64,000 nt of DNA from Actinomadura flavalba DSM 45200 (GCF_000374305.1 NZ_KB894095.1:124001-188000), one strand, 5' to 3'. Counted from the stretch's first letter, positions 9,864 through 17,405 are shown. Notes: generated from the letters alone by a model not told the origin. Translations and numbers: made by a program.

Positions 9864-10769
9864 GTGGCCGAGCCCGACCACATCTGGCGGCAGATCGAAG
9901 CCTTGATTGAGGGCGCCCAGGGCCAGGTAACATTTGTCGCACCCTTCATCAAGCGGGATGTTCTCGCGGCCATTATCTCCACTGCCCCCTCGACCGTTAC
10001 AAGAATCGAGTGCATCACGCGCTGGACTCCTGAAGAGGTGGCAGCCGGAGTGTCCGACCCCGAGATCATCGAACTCACCGAGGGAGACGAGCGGCTGCAC
10101 ATCGTGCTCTGCCCGAGCCTGCACGCCAAGCTCTACCTAACCACAGACCGCTGCCTGGTGGGATCCGCCAACCTAACGAATAAAGCGACGGGGCGCGTTC
10201 CCGGCGCCAATATCGAGATCCTGGTAGAAGTACCTGTGACTCATCCGGAAGTCGTCCGAGTGCTAAACGAAATCGAGACTTGCGCTGTCTCGGCGACACG
10301 GCACATGGCTGCCATGGTGAGAAGCCAAGCCGAGTTGCTTAAAGAGTTGCGTCCGGCTGCCGCCGACCAACTGCGGGAAGAAGGCCAACAGGACTGGTAT
10401 CCGGTAACTCGACGTCCGACGATTCTATACCCATACTACTGCGGACGCGCTAATATCGGCCGACCGGTTGAAGCAGCAATTCTTCAAGATTTCGCTTTTC
10501 TTGGCATACCGGCTGGTCTGTCCGAGGGAGAATTTCATCGATTGATAGAGGGTCGCTTACGGGAGATCCCCGCTCTCAAGGCGCTCGTAGCAGGGAACCG
10601 TCTAAGTAATGTAGAGCTGCAGCAGGCGCTTCAGGAGCAGACCGGAATGACGGACACGCAGTCCAGGAGGGTCAGCGAAACCATCGCAGCGTGGCTTCGG
10701 CACTTCGGCCATTTCTATACCGATGTGGGAACATGGGAAATTCGGCACGGGCGAGAGTTGCCCGAGTAA
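9864..10769 (+). CDS. Phospholipase-D-fold nuclease-like protein
   Basis: A 301-residue protein with one HKD-type motif, HAKLYLTTDRCLVGSANLT (His87, Lys89, Asp94, then Gly100-Ser101-Ala-Asn), as in PLD-superfamily nucleases. A single HKD motif suggests the active site forms in a dimer, as in Nuc/BfiI-type enzymes. The C-terminal ~120 residues are of unknown fold. GTG 9864 lies two bases after the GHKL ATPase stop. As the third gene of the helicase-ATPase-nuclease operon it is the obvious effector that cuts DNA. Alternative: a DrmC-like PLD protein, but no drmA or drmB partner is present. Confidence 0.85.
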   Translation: MAEPDHIWRQIEALIEGAQGQVTFVAPFIKRDVLAAIISTAPSTVTRIECITRWTPEEVAAGVSDPEIIELTEGDERLHIVLCPSLHAKLYLTTDRCLVGSANLTNKATGRVPGANIEILVEVPVTHPEVVRVLNEIETCAVSATRHMAAMVRSQAELLKELRPAAADQLREEGQQDWYPVTRRPTILYPYYCGRANIGRPVEAAILQDFAFLGIPAGLSEGEFHRLIEGRLREIPALKALVAGNRLSNVELQQALQEQTGMTDTQSRRVSETIAAWLRHFGHFYTDVGTWEIRHGRELPE

Positions 10770-10915
10770 AACAGCCATGCCCTCGTGTACATTGCGTTAC
10801 CGGCGACATGCGCCGTCGACCGCGCAGAATTAATACCAGTCGAACGGTCTGTGCACTGTCCGGAATCCTTGGGGCGGCTCACTTCGGGGCACATCACCAT
10901 GTGCGGCGGACGGTG

Positions 10916-11250
10916 CTTCAACGGTGACCGGCCACGGCGGGCTAGTGCGACTGAGGCGCCGGTTGACCTCCTCGGGCATCGACATGTCATCGCACCTGCC
11001 CGGAGGAGTCGGTCACCGTTGGAGGCGGTTGCCGGCGACACTGAACGGCTGGCACGGGTAGCCGTCGCACCGGCCCGACGAGGTCGGTCACCGTTGGAGG
11101 ACCACGCACTTCGAGCGGGCGGTGCGCTGATGGGTACGTCGCACCGACCCGGAGGGATCGGTCACCGTTGGAGGTGTGTCGGCTACAGCCGCCACCAGGG
11201 GCGCCGCCCCGTGGTCACACCGGCCCAGAGGGGTCGGTCACCCTGGAGCG
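10916..11250 (+). CRISPR. Small degenerate CRISPR-like repeat array (no cas genes seen)
   Basis: Four direct copies of a ~36-base repeat start at 10990, 11065, 11139 and 11215 (periods 75, 74, 76). They share TCGCACC and GGTCGGTCACCGTTGGAGG (one or two changes per copy; the fourth is the most worn). The intervening 38-40 bases are unrelated to each other. A fifth unit at 10916-10951 is in phase but inverted, its reverse complement ending in GGTCACCGTTGAAG. The repeat can fold as a short hairpin, for example CCGGCCC-agag-GGGTCGG in copy four. Repeat and spacer sizes fit CRISPR, but copies vary more than in an active array. A non-CRISPR repeat family is the alternative. Confidence 0.5.
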
Positions 11251-11310
11251 AGAGACTGCGGGGCGAGCCGCACGCGAAGTCGCTCGCCGCTTGGGAGGCC
11301 GGATCGTCAG

Positions 11311-11344
11311 ATTTTTCTCTATGAGTATAAATTTTTCTTATGAA
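11311..11344. repeat. AT-rich tandem direct repeat beside an integrase remnant
   Basis: A sharp AT-rich island in GC-rich surroundings holds two near-identical units, ATTTTTCTCTATGAG at 11311-11325 and ATTTTTCTTATGAA at 11331-11344, 20 bases apart. Short AT-rich direct repeats next to a tyrosine integrase gene are typical of arm-type integrase or excisionase sites in an attP region; a promoter is the other reading. Confidence 0.4.
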
Positions 11345-11352
11345 ATCTACCT

Positions 11353-11763
11353 ATGGTCAACCCAACGGCAGACTCGGCACCGTGGGCCGCGTCGGGCTGG
11401 ATGCCGTCAGCCTCGATGCGAAGGGCTTCCGGTCGTGAACGCGCATCGCGCTCCTCGCCGCAAGCGCTCGATGTGCCGTCAGCAGGCCGTCACCTAAAGG
11501 CGGAGGACTGGGACTGGATCGCGCTACGGCATACGCGCAGTGGGGAGACGTTCCGCGTTCGCTGGCCGGTGGCCGGCCAACACCGCTCCCGGACCCTCCG
11601 ATCCTACGACCTGGCTCAGTCGTTCCGAGACGCGCTCGCGAGGGCGAGCGCGGAAGGACAGCCCTGGGGCATGCACAGTGGACTTCCGCTCGGGTTGAGC
11701 GCGCAGCCGCATCGTCCGTCGCGACGCCGCCGCAGCCGAAAGCTGGACGACGCCCATGGCTAA
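11353..11763 (+). pseudogene. Tyrosine site-specific integrase, N-terminal remnant
   Basis: A 136-residue frame whose middle part (GETFRVRWPVAGQ, then RTLRSYDLAQSFRDAL and a GxPWGMHSGLPLG-like end) resembles the arm-binding N-terminal domain of actinomycete tyrosine integrases, which typically read RYRVRWxVAGR...FxTxxLAxxFR...GLP. The core-binding and catalytic domains with the R-H-R-Y residues are absent: the frame ends after about 80 matching residues and a different gene follows. It is therefore a truncated integrase, consistent with an old integration event. The true start is uncertain; the first ~45 residues look non-coding. Confidence 0.5.
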
Positions 11764-12079
11764 TGCGCTGTTTCACAACATCTCGGCCCGGCTTCGCGAA
11801 GCCAGCGATGGCGAGGCGCTTGTCGCGGACGGCTTCGACGACGCACTCATCGGATCGGCGGAAGGATGGTTTGGCAACTCGCGTCGTGTTGTCGCGCTCT
11901 ACGATCTCGCGCACTGCTTCAGGGCGCTGACCAACACGGGAATGGCGGAGGAGGAAGCCGCCGAGTGGATCGACTACAACGTCTCAGGCGCTCACGTCGG
12001 TCCCTTCATCCCTGTATTTGCCATCGTTCGGCGGCAACCCCTGATCGTCGACAGCGGCATTTGGCGAACCCGCGTATGA
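11756..12079 (+). CDS. Hypothetical protein of the mobile region
   Basis: A 107-residue acidic soluble protein of unknown function, containing EALVADGFDDALIGS near the N-terminus and a AEEEAAEWIDYNVSGA-like stretch near residue 70, a pattern I associate with short phage or element proteins of actinomycetes. It starts with ATG 11756, overlapping the end of the integrase remnant by 8 bases, and is followed three bases later by a strong hairpin, which supports it as a real, independently terminated gene. Confidence 0.6.
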   Translation: MANALFHNISARLREASDGEALVADGFDDALIGSAEGWFGNSRRVVALYDLAHCFRALTNTGMAEEEAAEWIDYNVSGAHVGPFIPVFAIVRRQPLIVDSGIWRTRV

Positions 12080-12081
12080 CC

Positions 12082-12111
12082 GAACAGGCAGTCCGTGCGG
12101 GCTGCCTGTTC
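12082..12111 (+). terminator. Rho-independent-like hairpin
   Basis: A perfect 10-base inverted repeat, GAACAGGCAG (12082-12091) and CTGCCTGTTC (12102-12111), with a 10-base loop, directly after the preceding stop codon. The downstream tract is not U-rich (GCGTTCT), as is common in actinomycetes. Confidence 0.7.
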
Positions 12112-12244
12112 GCGTTCTAGCCCTGCCCTCGCTGCGGAGACCCACCGCATCGCGAGCTCTCAGGGGCCGACGCCTCGCCCGGCTCTTTAGGCTGCGTCGC
12201 GCTTGCCGTGCTCGCAACCGGGCTCTCGCTGCGCTCGCCCTGCC

Positions 12245-12285
12245 GGTTCAAGATCTTTTCGTCTTCGCCGAAAACATCTTGAACC
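12245..12285. repeat. 41-base near-perfect palindrome upstream of the ParB-like gene
   Basis: GGTTCAAGAT (12245-12254) pairs with ATCTTGAACC (12276-12285), and inside it TTTTCG (12256-12261) pairs with CGAAAA (12269-12274), leaving one C-C mismatch and a 7-base loop. It lies in the ~340-base gap (12080-12419) before the ParB-like gene, in which I see no gene. It could be a terminator, a ParB- or replication-related site, or a recombination site; the sequence alone does not decide. Confidence 0.6.
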
Positions 12286-12419
12286 CGCAGGGGCACCCGG
12301 TGTGCGTTCCCGGCTGCACGCGTCGCGGTCGCCTTGAGCCGGGCCAGGGCCGACCACGGTCCTGCGGCAGCGCCTCGCGGCGGTGCCGATAGCCGAGCCC
12401 GGCGGTGAAGGGATCGCAC

Positions 12420-13388
12420 ATGACCGAAGCCGCAGTCATCGCCTCCGACCACGACGACCCGAACGGCGTCACCGAACAGGACGAGAGCGCCGACAGCGCG
12501 ACGAGCCCTCCCGAGACCAAGGGGCAGTCCCCGGTCTACACCGAGCGGCCGATGATCCCGGTGGAGTTGCTGACCGCGCATCCGGGCAATGTCCGCGAGG
12601 ACAAGCAGGCCGACCAGGCGTTCTGCAAGTCGGTGGCCGCCGCCGGGATCGTGACGCCGCTGGAGATCGCGGCCGAGCCCGAGGGCGGTTACCGGGTGGT
12701 CGACGGCAACATCCGGCTGGACGCCGCGCTGAAGGTCGGGCTGGAGGCGGTGCCGTACTTCTTCTCCGACACCGGCGATGAGGAGGGGCTGCAGTTCCTG
12801 CACATGCTGATCACCAGCCGGTATCGCAAGAGCCTGAACGTGCATGAGGAGGCCGCGGCGCTGTTCGCCGCGTCCGAGGCCGGGCTGACCAGGACCCAGA
12901 TCCGCAAGACCACCGGGCTGTCGCGGGACGAAGTTCGGGACGGGGTGCGGGCTGGTGGGCTCAACGGCAACGCCCGCGAGCTGGTCGCGGAGCTGGATTA
13001 TGAGTGGACGCTGGAGGAGCTGGCGTTGCTGGCCCCCTACCAGGACGATCCCGACGCGCTGGAGTACCTGGCCCGGACGGCCACCTACTCGCCGCTGAAG
13101 TACGCCGTGCAGCGGCTGGAGGACAGCCGTGCCCGCGAGAGGCGTCACGCGGCGCGGGTGGCCGAGCTGGAGGCGTCGGGCCTGCCCATCACGGCGGAGC
13201 GTCCCCAGGACGCGGTGTCGCTGCGTGCGCTGGTCACCCAGGACGGCCAGGCGATGGACGCCGACGCACACGCCGACTGCCCTGGGCGGGGCGCCGTCGC
13301 CGACGACCAGCCCTACCGCGGCGACGACCCCGCCGACCCCCTCACCGACGAAACCGAGAACGCAGCAGCCACCGCCACCAAACCGTGA
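12420..13388 (+). CDS. ParB/RepB/Spo0J-like DNA-binding protein
   Basis: A 322-residue protein with a ParB N-terminal (ParB/Srx) fold: the segment PVELLTAHPGNVRED (about residues 43-57), then VVDGNIRLDAALKVG (about 94-108), equivalent to the GxRRxxA box, followed by an HTH-like stretch (LTRTQIRKTTGLSRDEV, about 158-174). The C-terminus is acidic and low in complexity. ATG 12420 is preferred; GTG 12405 is an in-frame option. ParB-like proteins of this kind are common in actinomycete integrative elements and plasmids, where they regulate, partition or act in transfer. No parA lies beside it, so a classical partition role is not supported. Confidence 0.85.
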   Translation: MTEAAVIASDHDDPNGVTEQDESADSATSPPETKGQSPVYTERPMIPVELLTAHPGNVREDKQADQAFCKSVAAAGIVTPLEIAAEPEGGYRVVDGNIRLDAALKVGLEAVPYFFSDTGDEEGLQFLHMLITSRYRKSLNVHEEAAALFAASEAGLTRTQIRKTTGLSRDEVRDGVRAGGLNGNARELVAELDYEWTLEELALLAPYQDDPDALEYLARTATYSPLKYAVQRLEDSRARERRHAARVAELEASGLPITAERPQDAVSLRALVTQDGQAMDADAHADCPGRGAVADDQPYRGDDPADPLTDETENAAATATKP

Positions 13389-13462
13389 GATGCCTGGCGC
13401 CCTCACCTCGACATCGGGTCCCTGGCCCTGCGATCAGGGACCCGTCATCCACGAAGGAAGAC

Positions 13463-13669
13463 GTGACCAACAAGGAAGCGCGCAACCTGGAGCCCGGCGA
13501 CGAGATCGTGCCGTGGGCCAGCCCCGACATCGGCGAGGTGACCGTCCGGGTCGCCCCAACCGAGATACGCCACCACTCCGACGGAGCCGAAGTGCAGGTC
13601 CTCACCCAGGAGATCGTGGCCTGGCCCCTGATGGAAGCCGACGACGACGTCCCGCTGGGCACCTGGTGA
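13463..13669 (+). CDS. Small hypothetical protein
   Basis: A 68-residue protein starting at GTG 13463, with a GAAGGAAG ribosome-binding site 4 bases upstream. It contains NLEPGDEIVPWASPDIGEV and reads like a small beta-rich domain. It has no recognised family. Its stop overlaps the GTG of the next gene (TGGTGA at 13665), so the two are probably co-translated within the ParB-led element module. Confidence 0.6.
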   Translation: MTNKEARNLEPGDEIVPWASPDIGEVTVRVAPTEIRHHSDGAEVQVLTQEIVAWPLMEADDDVPLGTW

Positions 13670-14163
13670 CCGGCCAACCCGCCAGAGAGGACGCCTCCGG
13701 TACCCCTACCGACGTGACGTCACCGGACTGGGCGGCCGGTTACGAGCAGGGACGGAGAGCCGGCCGTCTGGAACTCACCCTGGAACTCCAGCGCCTGGCC
13801 GCCGACCTGGACCGGCGCACCACCCCGCCGCGACGCTGGAACATCGACGCCACCTGGGGCGGACGCGGCATCGCCGACCAACTCCACGACGATCACCTCA
13901 TCATCTGCGAGGCCGCCCCGGCATCCCCCGGTCGACATCTGGCCCTACCTTGCTGCCTCCGCCAAGCGCTGCTGCCCGAGCTGAACGACGAGGACGAGAT
14001 CGGCGTGGTCTGCTGCCGATGCCGCATCATCTACACCGCACAAGCCGTTCCCCGCAACGCGCTGGGCTTCGAGGACTGGGAAGACTGGGAGGAACATCCG
14101 CTCGTCAGTCTGCTGGTCGACCGAACGGCAGCGGTCATCGCTCTCCACCGCAACCGCCCATAG
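13666..14163 (+). CDS. Hypothetical protein with cysteine-pair motifs
   Basis: A 165-residue protein. After a helical N-terminal half (YEQGRRAGRLELTLELQRLA) it carries LPCCLRQ and, about 20 residues on, VVCCRCRIIY, which look like two halves of a zinc-ribbon. The Asp/Glu/Trp-rich stretch EDWEDWEEHP follows. Function unknown; position behind the ParB-like gene suggests a role in the mobile element. The GTG start at 13666 overlaps the upstream stop. Confidence 0.65.
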   Translation: MTGQPAREDASGTPTDVTSPDWAAGYEQGRRAGRLELTLELQRLAADLDRRTTPPRRWNIDATWGGRGIADQLHDDHLIICEAAPASPGRHLALPCCLRQALLPELNDEDEIGVVCCRCRIIYTAQAVPRNALGFEDWEDWEEHPLVSLLVDRTAAVIALHRNRP

Positions 14164-14332
14164 ACCTCGCTCCTGCGTCTCCGACGTCGGAGCGCCTGAC
14201 CCGGCACCGGGTTCATGGTCTCCGCACAGTCGTGAGCGCGAGCCGCCCGGATCGAGCACGCCAACCGTCGGCCGGACGTTCTGTGGCCGTCGTCGATGCC
14301 CGGTGCACGCGACGATCGCGGCGGGCGCCAGA

Positions 14333-14405
14333 CCCGGTCAAGGTCGTTCGTCCTTGCTCGCCGACGCTCGCCGCGGGCGCTCCACCTTGACCGGGCCGGG
14401 CGCCT
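14333..14405. repeat. Long inverted repeat in a gene-free stretch (14164-14477)
   Basis: CCCGGTCAAGGT (14333-14344) is the exact reverse complement of ACCTTGACCGGG (14394-14405). The 49 bases between are themselves rich in GCTCGCCG-type self-complementary segments, so a long stem-loop could form. No gene is visible in the surrounding 314 bases. A structured RNA, attenuator or DNA-processing site are all possible. Confidence 0.5.
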
Positions 14406-14477
14406 CGCGCCGCGCCTCCCACCGGGCACTCCTCAGCAGGCCGACCCCGGCCGACGGTGCCCGCCGAAGGGAACAGC

Positions 14478-15024
14478 GTGACCATTCACACCGCCGCGGT
14501 CCGCGGATTCGACACGGTAGCGATCCAAGTCGATGCCCACGCCATCCCCGGCCGTCCCGGCCTCTACCTCTGGCGCGGCCTTGCCCGCGAGCGCGAAACA
14601 CGTGACCGTGTTCTCGCCGCCGTGCACAACAGCGGCGTCACTCCACCCACCCCGCGCCGTCAGCGTCGCGCTCCTGCCCGCTTCATTCCCCGAACGTGAC
14701 ACCGGCCTCGACCTGCCGATCGCCCTAGCCCTTCTCGCCGTCCACAAGAGCCTGAACCTGACCGACCTCACCACCACCGCGTTCATCGGCGAACTCAGAC
14801 TCCACGGAGCCCTCCGCCCCATCCACGGCGTCGCCGCCCGTCTCACCGCCCTCGCGACAGCAGGCTGCACCACCGTCGTCATTCCAGCCGACAACGCGAA
14901 CGAGACGTCCCTACCACCCGGCGGACCCACCATCGTGCCCGCACGGGACCTCAACGACGTCGTGCAGTGGATCACCACAACGAACCGCGCCCACGACAGC
15001 TCGAAGCGCACTCCTCACGGCTGA
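14478..15024 (+). pseudogene. Mg-chelatase-like (ComM/YifB N-terminal domain) protein, frameshifted
   Basis: The frame from GTG 14478 reads the start of a ComM/YifB-type N-terminal domain (VRGFDTVAIQVDAHAIPG, then RDRVLAAVHNSGV) and ends at 14699. The second half continues in another frame: RAVSVALLPASFPERDTGL, DLPIALALLA, TAFIGELRLHGALRP and TTVVIPADNAN, ending at 15024. One base must be skipped near 14640-14652, in a C-rich run, to join them into a ~182-residue protein. The AAA ATPase half of ComM is absent, as in the short stand-alone versions on actinomycete elements. Either a decayed gene or a sequence indel. Confidence 0.7.
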
Positions 15025-15187
15025 AACCCATCGGCTCACCATCACCCCGGCCCGAACCGACCGGGAGTCCATACCGACGAGCGTGTGTCTCCGAACGCCC
15101 ACGTCCGGCAGAACCCCTCCTGACTCAGCCACCAGCCACACCTCCACCGGTGACCAAGCGGCCACCGCACCACGCGAAAGGAACACC

Positions 15188-15405
15188 ATGGACAAGTCCC
15201 GCGATCCCAGTCCGCAGCCCGCACCCCGCGTCCCCCGCTGGCTCATCGGCGTCGACTTGGCCGCACTCGCCAAGGCCAGCGTCACCTACGGTCTCGGCAC
15301 CACCGCTGGGCGGTGTACGGACTGATCGTCTGGATCGTCTTCACCCTCACGATCGTGATCACCGCCACCCGCGACGCACACCACCACCGATCCGGCGACG
15401 CATGA
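15188..15405 (+). pseudogene. Small single-span membrane protein, frameshifted
   Basis: The frame from ATG 15188 encodes a 45-residue peptide with VPRWLIGVDLAALAKASVTY and then stops at 15325. In the next frame the DNA encodes WAVYGLIVWIVFTLTIVITA followed by a charged tail to TGA 15405, an obvious transmembrane helix. Restoring one lost base near 15304-15307 joins the two into a ~72-residue membrane protein. The restored stop overlaps the ATG of the next tiny gene, which supports the repair. Function unknown. Confidence 0.6.
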
Positions 15406-15485
15406 CCGAGCCGCCGCCAGTGGCGCCGACCACGGCGCATCGTGACCCTGCGGCCCGCGCAGCAGAACGAGTTCGGCGCCGCTAA
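15402..15485 (+). CDS. Possible 27-residue peptide gene
   Basis: ATG 15402 overlaps the repaired stop of the membrane-protein gene (ATGA) and opens a 27-residue, Arg- and Ala-rich frame ending in ERVRRR. The overlap is the main support; no family is recognised and the frame may be chance. Confidence 0.3.
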   Translation: MTEPPPVAPTTAHRDPAARAAERVRRR

Positions 15486-15618
15486 CTGACACGGCCTCGG
15501 TGGCCCTGCCCTGCGCGCCGGTCCGTCCTGTGGACTGGGCCGCTTTCTCGGGCATTCAACTTGGGAGGGCGGGCCAGCAGCGGGCACGTATACCAGCGCG
15601 ATCCGGTGTGTTCTCCGC

Positions 15619-16995
15619 CTATGAGGCGAGCAGGGAGTCCTTCAGTGCGGCAGCCGCGTTGGGTGATCGGCGGGCGATGAGGGCGGTGACCTGACGGGCC
15701 TGGTTGAGTAGCAGGGGAACGCGCTGTTGTGTCGGCAGGGCTGTGATCGTGTCGTTGACGAGGGTGGCGGCTTGGGAGGGTTCGTCCTGGCCGGTGAGGT
15801 AGCGGGCGCGGTCGAGGAGGATGAGGGGCCGGTCCATCGGGTCGTTGTCGGGGTATGCGGCGAGGGCTCTGGTCTGTTCGTCCCAGGCGCGGGGGTTTTC
15901 GGTTCGGCTGAGGACCTGCGCGCTGTACATGGTCATCTCGGCTGCGGGGAAGCCGAAGAAGGTTTCCTGAGCCTGGGCCGGGGTGAGTCTGCCGAAGATG
16001 GCCTGCGCGGTGCCGAGTTCGCGGGCCGCCTGGTCTTTGGCGCCGAGTTGGGCGTGGGTGCGGGCGGTGAGCCCGGCGAGCTGCGCGGCGGGAGCGCTGG
16101 GGGCGGCTCCGAGGGCGGTGCGGGCGCGGTCGGCGATGGTGATGACGCGCTGCGGTGTAGGTCCGTAGAAGGCGGTCATCGCTTGGGCCATGGCGATCCA
16201 GTAGCGCTGGGTGGTGTCGCCGGACAGGTCGGCGTAGCGGCTGGCGGTGTGGAGCCAGTCGCGGGCGTCACGGTCTTGGTCCAGGTCGGTGTAGAGGGCT
16301 CCGACCAGGCCGCACAGGCGGGATGCGGTGAGGTGCAGGTCGGCCTGGTGCGGGTAGCGCTCGGCTAGGACGGCGATCTCGTCCAGGTCGGGGCGCAGAG
16401 CGGCCAGGAGCGCGGCGGGTGCGGCGGTGCCGTAGGCGGCGACGTGCCCGGCGGTGACGTCGGCCCAGTGGTCCAGGTCGGCGGCGGGCAGGATGCGGCG
16501 GAGTCCGGCTTCCATGCGTGAGCGGGTGCCGTCCAAGCTGATCAGTGGAGCGGCAGCGGCGAGGGAAAGGAACTGTCGACGTTCCACGTGATCCTCCGGA
16601 TCGGTGAGCACTGCCGGAACTTGCGCCTGTCCCACCAGGGTAACGATCGGCTCGGGTTCCGCCAGGCCGAGTCGCTCCAGCGGGCAGCGGAACCACAACG
16701 CCAGATAGCGACGGTAGTAGGAACCGGGTACGCCGTGTCCGTTCTCCCATTTCGAGTAGTTCGGGACGGACGGGGCGTTGTCTGAGCAGGGTGTCCCATC
16801 GTCGGCGGCCAGGCCTCGGATGCCGGCGATGACGTCTGTCTGAACCTGGCCGGACGCTAGGCGCCAAGCCATGATCAACGTGGGCGTCTGGGCTTTGAGC
16901 TGGACGGCTTGGACGAGCCGCCAAGGGCTCCAGTTCTCTGCGGCGGCCGTCTCGCGCAATTCTGCGGCGATTGACTCGCGTCCCTGGGGGTCCAC
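15619..16995 (-). CDS. HTH/TPR transcriptional regulator, divergent from the lanthipeptide cluster
   Basis: A 458-residue protein with an N-terminal XRE-like HTH region (LIMAWRLASGQVQTDVIAG to VPNYSKWENGHGVPG, about 30-90) and a long alpha-helical TPR-like C-terminal half. This matches the large HTH-TPR regulators common next to actinomycete peptide clusters. GTG 16995 is the best start by homology, though no strong ribosome-binding site precedes it; an upstream in-frame start at 17079 would overlap a probable operator. It is divergent from the lanthipeptide precursor gene, with a perfect palindrome in between at 17053-17067, and is the likely cluster regulator. Confidence 0.8.
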   Translation of the reverse strand: MDPQGRESIAAELRETAAAENWSPWRLVQAVQLKAQTPTLIMAWRLASGQVQTDVIAGIRGLAADDGTPCSDNAPSVPNYSKWENGHGVPGSYYRRYLALWFRCPLERLGLAEPEPIVTLVGQAQVPAVLTDPEDHVERRQFLSLAAAAPLISLDGTRSRMEAGLRRILPAADLDHWADVTAGHVAAYGTAAPAALLAALRPDLDEIAVLAERYPHQADLHLTASRLCGLVGALYTDLDQDRDARDWLHTASRYADLSGDTTQRYWIAMAQAMTAFYGPTPQRVITIADRARTALGAAPSAPAAQLAGLTARTHAQLGAKDQAARELGTAQAIFGRLTPAQAQETFFGFPAAEMTMYSAQVLSRTENPRAWDEQTRALAAYPDNDPMDRPLILLDRARYLTGQDEPSQAATLVNDTITALPTQQRVPLLLNQARQVTALIARRSPNAAAALKDSLLAS

Positions 16996-17052
16996 GAGCG
17001 AACGGTAACACCGGTGAGGCCGAGCGCAAGGATTCGCGGGTTGCGGCCCCTC

Positions 17053-17067
17053 CACAACCTGGTTGTG
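17053..17067. promoter_or_regulatory. Palindromic operator candidate of the lanthipeptide cluster
   Basis: CACAACC-T-GGTTGTG is a perfect 7+1+7 palindrome in the 153-base gap between the divergent HTH regulator and the precursor gene, about 82 bases before the precursor start. It is a natural binding site for the dimeric regulator encoded beside it. Confidence 0.5.
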
Positions 17068-17148
17068 AACAAGAGGCAATTACGTTCAGGGGTCGATATG
17101 GGTTTTCGTGAGGTGATCAGTTCCGCCTTTCCTCGGAGGAGAGTCGCC

Positions 17149-17325
17149 ATGACGCCCCTGAACGACAGCGCCACGCCGCAGAGCATCGACGGGCACGCCG
17201 AAGCCGCGGTGGTGGCGTTGCTGGACGGCCTCGACATCACGGTCGTGCACGACGGGCCTGCCACCGCGTCGCGCAAGTGCTCGACGGACAACGGCTGCGA
17301 CACCCTCGCCGGCAGCGACTGCTGA
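17149..17325 (+). CDS. FxLD-family lanthipeptide precursor
   Basis: A 58-residue precursor starting at ATG 17149 with a strong GGAGGAGAG site upstream. The leader ends in the family box ALLDGLDITVVHDGPAT (about 24-40), equivalent to the FxLDI motif bound by class I dehydratases. The core (roughly residues 38-58) has three cysteines (44, 50, 58), dehydratable Thr39, Ser41, Ser45, Thr46, Thr52 and Ser56, and aspartates 47, 51 and 57, one within CSTDNGCD. Up to three thioether rings are possible. The LanB, LanC and isoaspartate-methyltransferase genes follow, so one Asp is the probable target for methylation and conversion to isoaspartate. Confidence 0.88.
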   Translation: MTPLNDSATPQSIDGHAEAAVVALLDGLDITVVHDGPATASRKCSTDNGCDTLAGSDC

Positions 17326-17405
17326 GACCGCCCACACGTCCGAGCGGCGAGCCGCGTCGCTCCACGGAATGCCGGTGACGCCCGTGACCTGGCGAGGAGA
17401 ACCAA

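Noticed and set aside
14..10769. Identification as BREX, DISARM or canonical Dnd
   Set aside because: No pglX/pglZ, no DUF1998 protein or methyltransferase, and no dndB-E homologue is present in the window.
10785..11324. Frame through the repeat array encoding repeated RGRSPLE-type peptides
   Set aside because: The peptide repeats are simply translations of the DNA repeats; no start signal or family.
12245..12285. tRNA-like GGTTCAA element
   Set aside because: No T stem, anticodon arm or acceptor pairing around it; it is part of the palindrome.
12117..13406. 429-codon minus-strand frame opposite the ParB-like gene
   Set aside because: It mirrors the real gene, is Gly/Val/Arg-rich and has no domain; typical antisense frame in GC-rich DNA.
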